DNA of 17,705 bases from Dictyocoela muelleri. Taxonomy: Eukaryota > Microsporidia. The stretch lies in NCBI GenBank assembly GCA_016256075.1, contig SDVU01000202.1:1-17705 (forward strand), written 5' to 3'. The translations under genes were made by a program, and so were the position numbers. This document shows positions 1 to 7,460 of the stretch, in pieces (position 1 is the first letter of the stretch; every line of letters begins with the position of its first letter). A model generated the notes under the pieces. That model searched no databases, was not told the origin of the DNA, and saw only the letters and a list, made by a program, of their open reading frames with translations.

Positions 1-77
<77 letters not shown>
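1..77. repeat. AAT/ATA trinucleotide microsatellite
   Basis: A perfect run of the trinucleotide ATA/AAT fills the first 77 bases and continues off the left edge of the window, so its true length is unknown. It passes directly into the minisatellite that follows, whose units contain the same ATAATAATG core. The microsatellite may therefore be an expansion of part of that unit. Confidence 0.97.
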
Positions 78-79
<2 letters not shown>

Positions 80-330
80 CAAAGAGGTCTATAATAATAT
101 AAGGAGGCTATAATAATGCCAAAAAAAGGGGTTTATAATAAATAAAAAGAGGTCTATAATGATGAAATGGGTCTATAATAATGCAAAAAGTGGTCTATAT
201 TAATGCAAAAGTGGTCTAGAATAATGCAAAAAATGGAGTCTATAATAATGCAAAAAAAGGTCTATAATAATGCAAAAATGGGCCTATAATAATGAAAAAG
301 GGGGCATAAAAAAATAAAATGGCTGTATAT
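78..330. repeat. Degenerate ~20-bp minisatellite
   Basis: About eleven imperfect copies of a unit close to GGTCTATAATAATGCAAAAA lie head to tail. Unit length varies by a few bases because the A-run changes length, and the last copies before 330 are the most decayed. No unit is part of a recognisable reading frame. Past the array, 330-440 is plain A/T-rich sequence in which I see nothing. Confidence 0.9.
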
Positions 331-439
331 AAGAAAAAAAAATATAAAATATTAAAAATATTATTTATTAAAAATGATTCTTAAAAAATCTGAAAATTCA
401 ATGTTTCTATGATTCAAAAAAAATAAAAAGTTTACAAGA

Positions 440-920
440 TGATCATCTATCGTATCTAATTTATTCCATAAGAGTAATTCCTTTTTTTTTCAAATATATT
501 CACAGATTTACAATTTTCTGCGTATTTGCCTTTGTATTTGTTTTAACAAAATTTCTCTTGTGAAAAACCGTATCATGATAAAAATTAATTTCTTTTAATC
601 TATTTTAAACTCCACATTGATCAGATATAATATAAGAATCTTTTTTACATTTTTCAGTAATAATCGGTATCAACGTATCTGCGTTGCGACTTGAAACCTT
701 CTTAAAATAACATAAATTTCTTTTTTACGTCAATCATTTTTAAAATCTATCATCCTTCTCCTATTCTTCTCAATCAATATTTTCTTTGGGCCCAATAAGC
801 TTTCATCAATCTGAATTTCTTTAAAAGGTCCCATCGAGTATTATTAGATTTGCATTATTATATTGTTTTATTTTATTTAAAAAAAAGATTAAGTAATGAA
901 ATATATCCATCCACAGAGAT
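440..920 (-). mobile_element. Merlin transposase, C-terminal two thirds (part of a split copy)
   Basis: The minus strand reads as a decayed Merlin (IS1016/ISXO2-like DDE) transposase. Near 798-816 it gives IQIDESLLGPKK, the usual region of the first catalytic Asp. Near 615-690 it gives ADTLIPIITE followed by SYIISDQCG, which carries the second Asp. Near 530-560 it gives NFVKTNTKANTQK, matching the family's FVNP..G..TQ.IE block, but the residue where the catalytic Glu is expected reads Val. Several frame changes separate these blocks, so it is a pseudogene. The matching N-terminal part of the same gene lies at 2864-3250, on the other side of the MULE insertion. The two parts share an 80-bp overlap. 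The transposase would cut and paste its own element by binding terminal repeats. Confidence 0.85.
840..920. repeat. Left copy of 80-bp direct repeat flanking the MULE
   Basis: This stretch is about 93 percent identical, by eye, to 2864-2943 in the same orientation. It encodes part of the Merlin transposase on the minus strand. Its right edge abuts the left terminal repeat of the MULE, while the partner's left edge abuts the right terminal repeat. That is the arrangement expected of a target-site duplication, but it is far longer than the roughly 9 bp usual for MULEs. Confidence 0.9.
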
Positions 921-1005
921 CGGTATCCGTCTATTCACCCACGGGCGGAAACAACGAGGTTAGTCCTGCTAAATTTTCCGGTTTTTCATCCTGGTAGAAA
1001 AAAAC
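921..1005. repeat. MULE terminal inverted repeat, left
   Basis: The reverse complement aligns with 2779-2863. Shared landmarks are the CCCACGGGCG core, an AAATTTTCC/AAATTTTCG block and the ATCCTGG/GTCCTGG core followed by an A-run. The alignment needs a few one-base gaps. Divergence between the two ends is greater than between the flanking 80-bp direct repeats. Confidence 0.8.
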
Positions 1006-1029
1006 AAATATTAAAAACATTATTAAAAA

Positions 1030-1450
1030 ACTTTTATATCCTTAAATTTGTAAATTATCAGTTTACTTGAAATAAATTCATTATCTTCAAAATATTCTAA
1101 ATCAGTTGCTAAATAAAAAAGCCTCGTTTTTTTCTGTGTCCTTTCTTGACCATGTAATATTTGATTTTATATTTGCTTCAACTCAATTTGACACAATTCC
1201 TCACATTCTAATAAATTTTTCATAAATAATGCTATGTTCGTTTGAAATTTGAATTTTATCATTAATGCTGCGATGCCAGGCTTCATCGCTATTAGTTGTC
1301 CTCGGTTTCAATTTCGAAATTATATTAAAAATAGACAATTCTTTAATATCAAAAATAGGTTTTATTTTTTTTCGTCTTTCATTTTACCAAAATATGTATA
1401 TTCAAGATATGATATAAATTTTTTTTTCTGTCATTATTATTTATGTTTAG
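1030..1450 (-). pseudogene. MULE transposase, C-terminal part
   Basis: On the minus strand, 1261-1302 reads RTTNSDEAWHRS, close to the RTNN..E.WH signature that follows the catalytic domain in MULE transposases. Upstream of it, nearer 1340-1420, the text YTYFGKMKDEKK matches the position of the family's YF..TYIG stretch. Downstream the reading continues as SNEHSIIYEKFI, where other members have a helical tail. The segment is separated from the catalytic domain (1785-2250) by the palindromic MITE. Frame changes are present. The 102-codon open frame on the opposite strand across this region (1249-1557) is a shadow with no family resemblance. Confidence 0.8.
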
Positions 1451-1452
1451 TT

Positions 1453-1461
1453 CATTTTTTG
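1453..1461. repeat. 9-bp target duplication, left copy (CATTTTTTG)
   Basis: CATTTTTTG occurs immediately left of the palindrome and again at 1779-1787 immediately right of it. A perfect 9-bp duplication fits Mutator-like or Merlin-like integration. One caution is that the sequence is low in complexity. Confidence 0.75.
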
Positions 1462-1778
1462 GAACTTTTCTGTTTTGGGGTAGCAAAAATCTCTAAATCT
1501 GGAAGAGATAAATATAAACATATATTATACAAAATGTGTAGAATATTAATGTGTTAGAAATGTGATATTTATTTCCTAGTCATACTTTTTTTATTATCAA
1601 ATATGGTAATGTCAACTTACGTAGAAATTACCATATTTGATAATAAAAAAAGTATGACTAGGAAAAATAAATATCACATTCCTAACACATTAATATTCTA
1701 CACATTTTGTATAATATATGTTCATATTCATCTCTTCCAGATTTAGAGATTTTTGCTACCCCAAAACAAAAATGTTCC
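1462..1778. mobile_element. Palindromic (foldback) MITE inside the MULE transposase
   Basis: The element is almost entirely inverted repeat: arms of about 149 and 152 bases surround a 16-base spacer (1611-1626) containing TACGTA. The ends read GAAC... and ...GTTCC. Both arms can be read as FCFGVAKISKSGRD on opposite strands, which only reflects the palindrome. MULE coding sequence runs up to both edges and a 9-bp direct repeat brackets the element, so it is an insertion rather than a rearrangement of the MULE. It encodes nothing and would have needed a transposase from elsewhere. A single-stranded copy would fold into a hairpin of about 150 bp. Confidence 0.85.
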
Positions 1779-1784
1779 CATTTT

Positions 1785-2660
1785 TTGTTTGAGAAAATAA
1801 TCAAAAATTTTAATTTGTGGTAAAAAGGCAGATGCTAAAATTTTTTTAACATATATTGAGAAATAAGTATCTTGATATTCTTTAAACAATCCTTCACTTT
1901 TTAATCTGCGTATTATAGATTGCGTAAAATGGAATTAACATAATTGTAATATTGAATTTGCAAATGAATTTTTGACTGATTGTTTAGAGGTTTCTAAAAA
2001 TCAGTAATAATGGTTTGTGGAGCAATTCCTGTCATTTCGATAATTTTCTTAAAAACAGCCATATATTCCTTTTCTGATTTCCCACTAATAAGAATATATA
2101 TGATAGGAAGTGTTTTTCCTAAAGAAACAGTATGTATAACTAAACATTAGCAGAAATTAGAAAGTGGAATTCTGAAAGTACCATCTATCATAAGGATTTT
2201 CAATTTTTTAAAAATAAAATTTTCTTTGTAACTGCTATAGAAAATAATAAATCATTCTAATTTTCAAACCCGGAATCATATCTTAAAAAAAAATCGCCAT
2301 TATTAACATTCTTAAAACTGTCCGGTATATCATTAAAATTTTTTGGCTGATAATTATTATTTTTATTTCTTTTTCTTTTAATTGTATCTTTTATGTGATT
2401 TATGCTCGTCATATTATCATTCACGAGTTCATCGTTATTAAAAAAAATTGAAAAATATTTATTAGCGGTAAAATTTCCGAAAGAAAAATTGATAATTTCA
2501 ACATGGTTTTTATTTTTTCGATATTTTATATCATAGACTCATAGTCATGATTAACTGACTTGGTTATTTTATCTCTTTTTAAATATATCGCTCCTGTACA
2601 CCTTCTTACTTGACATCTGTATCTTTTGATACCGCCTTAAATTTCAGCATAATTATAATT
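1785..2660 (-). pseudogene. MULE transposase, N-terminal and catalytic part
   Basis: Read on the minus strand from about 2660, the first block is KRYRCQVRRCTGAIYL followed by NHDYE. This resembles the FLYWCH/zinc-binding C..C..H.H module common at MULE N-termini. Around 2205-2185 comes KILMIDGTFRIPLSN, the MULE LMIDGTF motif with the first catalytic Asp. Then GKTLPIIYILISGKSEKEY and GIAPQTIITDF follow, the latter with the second Asp. Near 1930-1880 the text FHFTQSIIRRLKSEGL corresponds to the C.FH..QA.WR block, and ASAFLPQIKIFDYF to AFVP..V. The order and spacing match a standard MULE transposase, but the blocks sit in different frames with stops between them. It is a dead gene. Confidence 0.88.
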
Positions 2661-2778
2661 CATTTCTTGATGTACTAATAACATACCACTTCTTTTACTC
2701 GGTTAATTTTAAAAACTAGACATTTGTGAATGGGGGGGTAATTTTTAAATTATATGTTTATCTCCAGAAGAAATAATT

Positions 2779-2863
2779 GTTTTTTTTTCTCCAGGACGAA
2801 AAAACGAAAATTTTACCAAAAAGAACATCATTTTTTTCGCCCACGGGCGAAAAAACGGAAAAC
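2779..2863. repeat. MULE terminal inverted repeat, right
   Basis: Partner of 921-1005. It holds two short palindromes: TCCAGGA in a T-run/A-run frame at about 2779-2806, and CGCCCACGGGCG at about 2838-2850 framed by a T-run and an A-run. It abuts the right 80-bp direct repeat at 2864. Confidence 0.8.
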
Positions 2864-2943
2864 ATTATTGGATTTGCATTATTATATTGTTTTATTTTAT
2901 TTCTAAAAAGAATAAGTAATGAAATATATCCTTCCACAGAGAT
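2864..2943. repeat. Right copy of 80-bp direct repeat flanking the MULE
   Basis: Partner of 840-920. The two differ by about six changes including one short indel, in an A-rich stretch. On the minus strand it encodes the Merlin stretch CDISVEGYISLLILFRNK. Confidence 0.9.
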
Positions 2944-3250
2944 ATCACAATTATTTAAAACATATTCAAAAAAAAAATAATTTTTTGAAAGAAATAATAA
3001 GCAAATTTTAAAATAATCTTCAAATCAAATCTCAAATTGAAAAAATCGGAATAACTAAAGTATTCATTCTTTTTTTGCAGCGAGTGAAATGCCACATTAC
3101 TCTTATCTTTTCGGCATTTCTAATTATATGCACCATATTACTTCTGCATTTTAAGCATTTCTTTACTGACTTTATTATTCCTAAACACTTGAAGATCTCT
3201 AATAGATCTTCTTTTCTGTTTAAAAGTGCAAAAAATTCATCAGCTCTCAT
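2864..3250 (-). pseudogene. Merlin transposase, N-terminal third (part of a split copy)
   Basis: From an ATG at 3250 the minus strand encodes ADEFFALLNRKEDLLEIFKCLGI and then a zinc-ribbon pattern, KCLKCRSN ... MWHFTRCKKR, typical of the N-terminus of Merlin/ISXO2-like transposases. After a frame change near 3040 the sequence continues as hydrophobic helical text (DYFKICLLFL) and CDISVEGYISLLILFRNK, corresponding to the segment before the first catalytic Asp. It then stops at the MULE terminal repeat; the rest of the gene is at 440-842. The start is not secured: an upstream ATG at 3272 opens only a short separate frame. No terminal repeat was recognised to its right before the palindrome at 3324. 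Confidence 0.78.
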
Positions 3251-3314
3251 TTTATTTGTCGCAAATACATAAGGGTATTTTTAATTATTTTTAAATATAT
3301 GTTAACTTATAAAC

Positions 3315-3587
3315 CGTTAAACATGCACAATTTTTTCTAGAGGTGAGGAATTTTTGAACATGTTTATAAGGACGAAATTTTATGAGAAAAACAAATATGC
3401 TAGCATTCGATCATGAGAATAGCTATATATTATACTTTTATAGATTTTGCTACGTGAAATATATAAAAGTATAATATATAACTATTCTCATGTTTGAATG
3501 CTAGCATATTTGTTTTTCTCATAAAATTCGTCTTTAGAAACATGTTCATAAATTTCTCTTCTCAAAAAAAATTGTGCACGTTGAATG
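3315..3587. mobile_element. Palindromic (foldback) MITE with imperfect 9-bp duplication
   Basis: Inverted arms of about 119 bases (3324-3442 and 3462-3578) surround a 19-base spacer containing TACGTGAAA. The ends read TGCACAATTTTTT and its complement. CGTTAAACA at 3315-3323 and CGTTGAATG at 3579-3587 could be a 9-bp target duplication that has since drifted (6 of 9 match). The arms are not similar to those of the 1462-1778 palindrome, but the architecture is the same. It lies between the Merlin N-terminus and a gypsy-type fossil. Confidence 0.75.
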
Positions 3588-3589
3588 GA

Positions 3590-4265
3590 GTAGTACCGAA
3601 TTATTTTGGTAAACTCTCATATTTATTTGTAAATCGCGTTCTTATATAATTATTTGTGAAACATATTATTAATGTTCTATCAATAAGAACACACCGGAAA
3701 CAACAATGACAAACTAATTTGAAACACGATTGAATATTATGTTTGAGGCTGAACTTATTGGATCAAACACCTCCTTTATTAACCTGAGTTGGCTCTTATG
3801 CCTTATCAACAACTTGCCAACATCCTTATTATAGGGTAACAAATATTGCCTATAGATTTTAAAACTTTACCTTTTCCAATACATTCTTTATCCATTTTTT
3901 TATTACGTATTTCATTTTTGATTAAAACATTTTCATTATTATTAAAAATATCATTGCTTTTTCTATAGGTGGCTTTTATGAATTCTTTTTCATATTTTAG
4001 TTGTTTTTCTAAAACCGTATCTCGATTAATACTTAAAATTGCTTCATTTGGACACATCCAAATCCCACGATTAATAGATTTATTATATTCATATACAACT
4101 CTTTCTAATTTATTTTTACCTTTAGTTTTTTTTAACGTCGTTCTTATGATCATATTGAGTCTCTCAATTCTCCCATTACTTGCATGGTAGTATGGTATAC
4201 TAAAAACATGGGAAACATTTTTTTGTGAAACCTACTATCCAAATATTTGTTTGAAAATTACTTTC
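3590..4265 (-). mobile_element. Ty3/gypsy-type LTR retrotransposon fossil: integrase tail and possible LTR
   Basis: The minus strand at 3806-4205 holds the tail of a retroviral-type integrase core: a SNGRIERLN motif near 4165-4190 is followed by a helical stretch (RTTLKKTKGKNKLERVVYEY). This is the usual end of the DDE core and start of the C-terminal part. Farther along the same strand, 3768-3780 is purine-rich (AAAGGAGGTG) and could be a polypurine tract, with an LTR starting at about 3770 and cut off by the palindrome at 3324-3578. No second LTR was identified. The copy is partial and broken. It appears to be interrupted or ended at 4269 by the large palindrome. Confidence 0.7.
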
Positions 4266-4276
4266 CAGGTTCTTAT

Positions 4277-4592
4277 CGGGCCACCAGCCCCCCCCTAAAA
4301 AGGGTAAAGTTTCATTCCTTTGAGCATACAACGTGATTTTTATTTGTAATAAGCTCAAAATCACGAGATCGTCCCAAATATGAAAGAATTTTATCGTAAA
4401 TAATTTTATGAAGGGTTTATGAAAATTGTCGCTCTGCGACTATTTTTAGAAACCCTCCATAAAAGCTTTTTATGATAAAATTCTTTCATATTTGGGACGA
4501 TCTCGTGATTTTGAGCTTATTACAAATAAAAATCAACTTGTATGCTCAAAGGAATGAAACTTTACCCTTTTTAGGGGGGGCTGGTGGCCGGG
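4277..4592. mobile_element. Hairpin H1 (foldback element, family a)
   Basis: Near-perfect arms of about 155 bases meet at GTCGC-TCT-GCGAC (4428-4440), leaving only a 3-base loop. The ends carry CGGGCCACCAGC next to a C-run/G-run of 7-8 bases, which is striking in such AT-rich DNA. Arms share TTTGAGCATACAA and CTCAAAATCACGAGATCG. Its relative H5 lies at 5540-5793. Confidence 0.88.
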
Positions 4593-4638
4593 TCCATAAG
4601 TTACTTTTAAGCTTAAAAAAAAATGATGAATTATCATC

Positions 4639-4886
4639 AAAAAGTATCAGTATTTTTGAGGAGAAGAGAAACTAGAAGAATAATTGATACGTCAAATTTC
4701 ATGTGGATTTTTAATATTAAATTTAAATTTTTAAATTTATCAAAAATTATACTTTTACCAAATTTGGTAAAACTATAATTTTTGATCAATTTAAAAATTT
4801 AAATTTAATATTAAAAATCAACACAAAATTTGACATATCAATTATTCTTTTAGTTTCTCTTCTCCTCAAAAATACTGATACCTTTT
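4639..4886. mobile_element. Hairpin H2 (foldback element, family b)
   Basis: Two arms of about 124 bases meet without a loop at TTACCAAATTTGGTAA (4755-4770). The ends are AAAGTATCAGTATTTTTGAG and its complement. The same family is repeated as H4 (5228-5490). Confidence 0.88.
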
Positions 4887-5227
4887 GAGGGCCTTTTTGC
4901 TAGACATATTTCTGTTCAAATAATATAATTATTTAGTTTTAGGGTTAGGGTAGACAATTCTAAAGGAAAACGTTCTTAATTTTAAATCCATTGCCCATAT
5001 AATCTTCACCTTATGATATTATATTATGATTTATAAATATTACTTTATTTAGTAACAATCAATTTAAAAAAATTATTTATAAATCATAGTATAATATCAT
5101 AAAGTGAAGCTTATATGGAAAATGTAATTTGGAATTAAGAACGTTTTCTTTTAGAATAGTCTACCCTAACCCTAAAACCAAATAATTATATTATTTGAAC
5201 AGAAATATGTCTAGCAAATAGGCCCTC
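4887..5227. mobile_element. Hairpin H3 (central foldback element, family c)
   Basis: Arms of about 152 bases (4887-5038 and 5075-5227) enclose a 36-base spacer that is the centre of the 1.5-kb palindrome. Each arm carries a telomere-like TTTAGGGTTAGGG (4939-4951 and, inverted, 5164-5176). The ends are GAGGGCC and GGCCCTC. Confidence 0.88.
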
Positions 5228-5490
5228 AAAAGGTATCAGTATTTTCGAGGAGAAGAGAAACTAGAAGAATAATTGATATGTAAAATTTTATGTTGATTAA
5301 TAATATTAAATTTAAATTCTCAAATTGATCCAAAATTATACTTTTACTAAATTTGGCTTTGCCAAATTTGGTAAAAGTATAATTTTTGATCAATTTAAAA
5401 ATTTAAATTTAATATTAAAAATCAACATGAAATTTGACATATCAATTATTCTTCTAGTTTCTCTTCTCCTCAAAAATACTGATACCTTTT
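5228..5490. mobile_element. Hairpin H4 (foldback element, family b)
   Basis: Arms of about 129 bases meet at a 5-base loop (5357-5361) between two AAATTTGG/CCAAATTT blocks. The left arm is more diverged than the right, which stays close to H2. Confidence 0.88.
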
Positions 5491-5539
5491 GAAAGATAAT
5501 TCATCATTTTTTTCTTAAGCTTAAAAGTAACTTATGGAC

Positions 5540-5793
5540 CCGGCCACCAGCCCCCCCTAAAAAGGGTAAAGTCCCATTCCTTTGAGCATACAACATGATT
5601 CTTATTTGAAATAAGCTCAAAATCACGAGATCTTTCAAATATGATGGAATTATATCATAAAAGCCTTTTATGATATAATTCCATCATATTTAGAAAGATC
5701 TCGTGATTTTGAGCTTATTTCAAATAAGAATCATGTTGTATGCTCAAAGGAATGGGATTTTACTCTTTTTAGGGGGGGGGGGCTGGTGGCCCG
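5540..5793. mobile_element. Hairpin H5 (foldback element, family a)
   Basis: Arms of about 123-128 bases meet at a 3-base loop (TATCATAAAA-GCC-TTTTATGATA, near 5653-5675). It shares its outer sequence with H1, but the inner part is shorter and different. The right end has a run of at least ten G residues before CTGGTGGCCCGG. Variants unique to H5 occur in both of its arms. Confidence 0.88.
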
Positions 5794-5801
5794 GTAAGAA
5801 C

Positions 5802-6812
5802 TCCTTTTTCCTTACAAAATCAAGTTTAACTTTGTCGTGCAGTTCTCCAAGGAAACCTATTCGATTTTAGATTTTATAATTTCATCAGACAAATCAATAC
5901 ATAACCAAACCTTTTTGTAGTTCAACTCGATTTGGGCATCATTGTCTCGATTGTATAAAATTCAGCTTGTCTTATCTTTGATAACTTGCTCTAATATGTG
6001 GGTTGTATTTATTTTATATATCTGTTTTTAAAATTTTCCTAAATATCTTCAATGTTCTTAGGTGTGCTTATTTGAACCTAAATTCCCAACGCGAAAACCT
6101 GAGTTAGTACTTCTATTCTTATCTATTATGACCAATTGCAAACTCTCGATTCTTCGTTAAAACACAATTACCAATTTAATAGATTTTGTTTTTTTGATCG
6201 ATGTTAGTTTATTTAACCGATGGTTTATTCTAGGTCCAAACCTTTCACTTTTGAATTAAAAATGCGATTTACAAATGTTTAGTCGATTTTCGCTGTCAAT
6301 TTGTTATATTTTTACCATTTGTATGCCGTTCATAATTTCATCTGCGTACATCCTTGAACTCAAGATGAGGTGAGCATCTAATATTTTTTTAAATAAAAGG
6401 AAATAAATTATTAGAGATTTAATAAACTTATTTATTGACTATCTGCCGAAATCTCATCTTCTCCTGTCATCGTGAATGGTAACACAAACCAACATCACTA
6501 TTTATCTCTTTTTCATCAAATCCTTGACATCTATCTGCATTCTTCTCGACTTAAATCGACCCGCATAGAGCCGAAACTAGACCCTTCTCGATCTTTGTGG
6601 TTCCCTTCATGTATACTACACACAATTATTAAGCATTATATTTAGATTCAATATTAAAGGGAATATCGGTCTTTGTCTTTTTAAATAATTTTTCTTTTTA
6701 CTAAGCTAGATCTTTTAATAAATCTAATCTATAATTAATTGAACAGATTTATCTTTTATTTGTTTCGAAATTCTCGGACATCTAGTGGTAAATTTTTTAC
6801 AAAATTTATAAA
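5802..6812. other. Gene-free stretch, possibly retroelement-derived
   Basis: No family could be named. The minus strand has scattered short protein-like stretches between about 5810 and 5970 (for example KKVWLCIDLSDEIIKSKI), split by stops. Since this stretch lies just beyond the palindrome that ends the gypsy-type fossil at 3590-4265, it may be more of that element, but no diagnostic motif is visible. Base composition is slightly less AT-rich than the neighbouring palindromes. No RNA gene or strong repeat was seen. Confidence 0.35.
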
Positions 6813-6903
6813 TTCTCTCGAATATAAAGAGTCTCACTTTATTAAAATATAAGACGACCTCTCATTATATTTAATAAAGTGAGACTCTTTATGTTCGAGA
6901 GAA
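6813..6903. repeat. 91-bp palindrome
   Basis: Arms of 39 bases beginning TTCTCTCGAATATAAAGAG, with a complementary right arm ending TTCGAGAGAA, surround a 13-base spacer (6852-6864). One or two mismatches are present. No flanking direct duplication was found, so its origin is open: a tiny MITE or a locally formed hairpin. Confidence 0.85.
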
Positions 6904-7119
6904 GACACTATGATTATTTTCGAAAGATTTATTTATTTTCTTCTAATAAAAGTACTTTAAAAAAACTAGAAAACATTTTTTTGTATTTTTAAACTACTAT
7001 AATGTTAAAAGAACACATAAATTTACAAGCATATTTGCATACTAATGTTTTGTAGCAGTGATCTCTGACTTGTAATAATATAGCCAGTGACATTTTCCAA
7101 TTAATGTAATCTGGCAGAA

Positions 7120-7198
7120 GCTCTGGTGAGATATTTTAACGGAATGTTCGTGACGAATGCTCTAGTGAGATTTTTTAACGACATGTTCTGGTGGTATG
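7120..7198. repeat. 39-bp tandem duplication
   Basis: Two copies with period 39 start at 7120 and 7159, each containing GCTCTRGTGAGATWTTTTAA and ending in ATGTTC. They differ at several positions. A decayed third partial copy may follow near 7190-7230. The rest of 6904-7257 shows no gene or further structure. Confidence 0.75.
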
Positions 7199-7257
7199 CT
7201 TTTTCGGTATGCTTTTGCGAGGTATTGTTTGGTTTGTGACCGTCTGGGCAGTGACAA

Positions 7258-7412
7258 AAATTAATCTTTTAATAATTAATCTTTTAATAATAAATCTTTT
7301 AATGATAAATCTTTTATAAATAGATCTTTTACAAACTAATCTTCCGATATTAATCCTTTGATATTAATCTTTTGATATTAATCTTTAGGTAATTAATCCT
7401 TTTTAAATTATA
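7258..7412. repeat. ~15-bp AT-rich minisatellite
   Basis: About ten imperfect copies of a 14-17 bp unit based on TAATCTTTTAATAAT lie head to tail. Later copies have changed to GATATTAATCTTTT. The array sits just left of the pogo-type element. Confidence 0.88.
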
Positions 7413-7460
7413 ATATATAATTTTATAGTTACATAGTTTTTTCAAAGTTTTAGACATATA

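Larger units (their letters stand above)
921..2863 (-). mobile_element. Mutator-like (MULE) DNA transposon inserted in a Merlin copy
   Basis: A ~1.94-kb element bounded by imperfect ~85-bp inverted repeats (921-1005 and 2779-2863, roughly 75 percent alike by eye) carries a decayed MULE transposase on its minus strand. The host Merlin reading frame stops on one side and resumes on the other, so the MULE inserted into it. Inside, a palindromic MITE (1462-1778) splits the transposase in turn. The terminal repeats contain two short palindromes, one around CGCCCACGGGCG and one around TCCTGG / CCAGGA, each flanked by T-runs and A-runs. The copy cannot make a functional transposase: several frame changes and stops are visible in addition to the insertion. 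Confidence 0.85.
4269..5801. repeat. 1.5-kb palindrome built of five hairpins (H1-H5)
   Basis: The whole segment is an inverted repeat centred near 5057. Its outer ends read GTTCTTATCGGGCCACCAGC and the near-complement at 5782-5801. Each arm is not simple sequence but is itself a run of complete hairpins. The order is H1 (4277-4592), spacer s (4593-4638), H2 (4639-4886), H3 (4887-5227, the centre), H4 (5228-5490), spacer s' (5491-5539), H5 (5540-5793). H1 and H5 are the same family, H2 and H4 are the same family, and s' is the complement of s. No protein is encoded; short open frames here are palindrome artefacts. One way to produce it is inverted duplication of a ~770-bp segment that already held two foldback elements. 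Confidence 0.92.

Noticed and set aside
1-330. CRISPR-like array at the window start
   Set aside because: The units are contiguous tandem copies without unique spacers, so this is a minisatellite.
1249-1557. 102-codon plus-strand open frame
   Set aside because: It overlaps, antisense, the C-terminal part of the MULE transposase and one arm of the palindromic MITE. Its end mirrors the other arm, so it is a shadow.
1455-1784. Inverted duplication of the MULE gene's own tail as the origin of the 1.46-1.78 kb palindrome
   Set aside because: MULE coding sequence continues on both outer sides, and a 9-bp direct repeat brackets the palindrome, so insertion of a separate foldback element explains it better.
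4472-4675. 67-codon plus-strand frame inside the large palindrome
   Set aside because: It covers one arm of H1 and the spacer; such frames come from palindromic AT-rich sequence and no family resemblance is seen.
4269-5801. microRNA-type or other RNA hairpin genes
   Set aside because: The hairpins are very long, nearly perfect and repeated as families, which fits foldback elements; nothing in the sequence points to processing or conservation as RNA.
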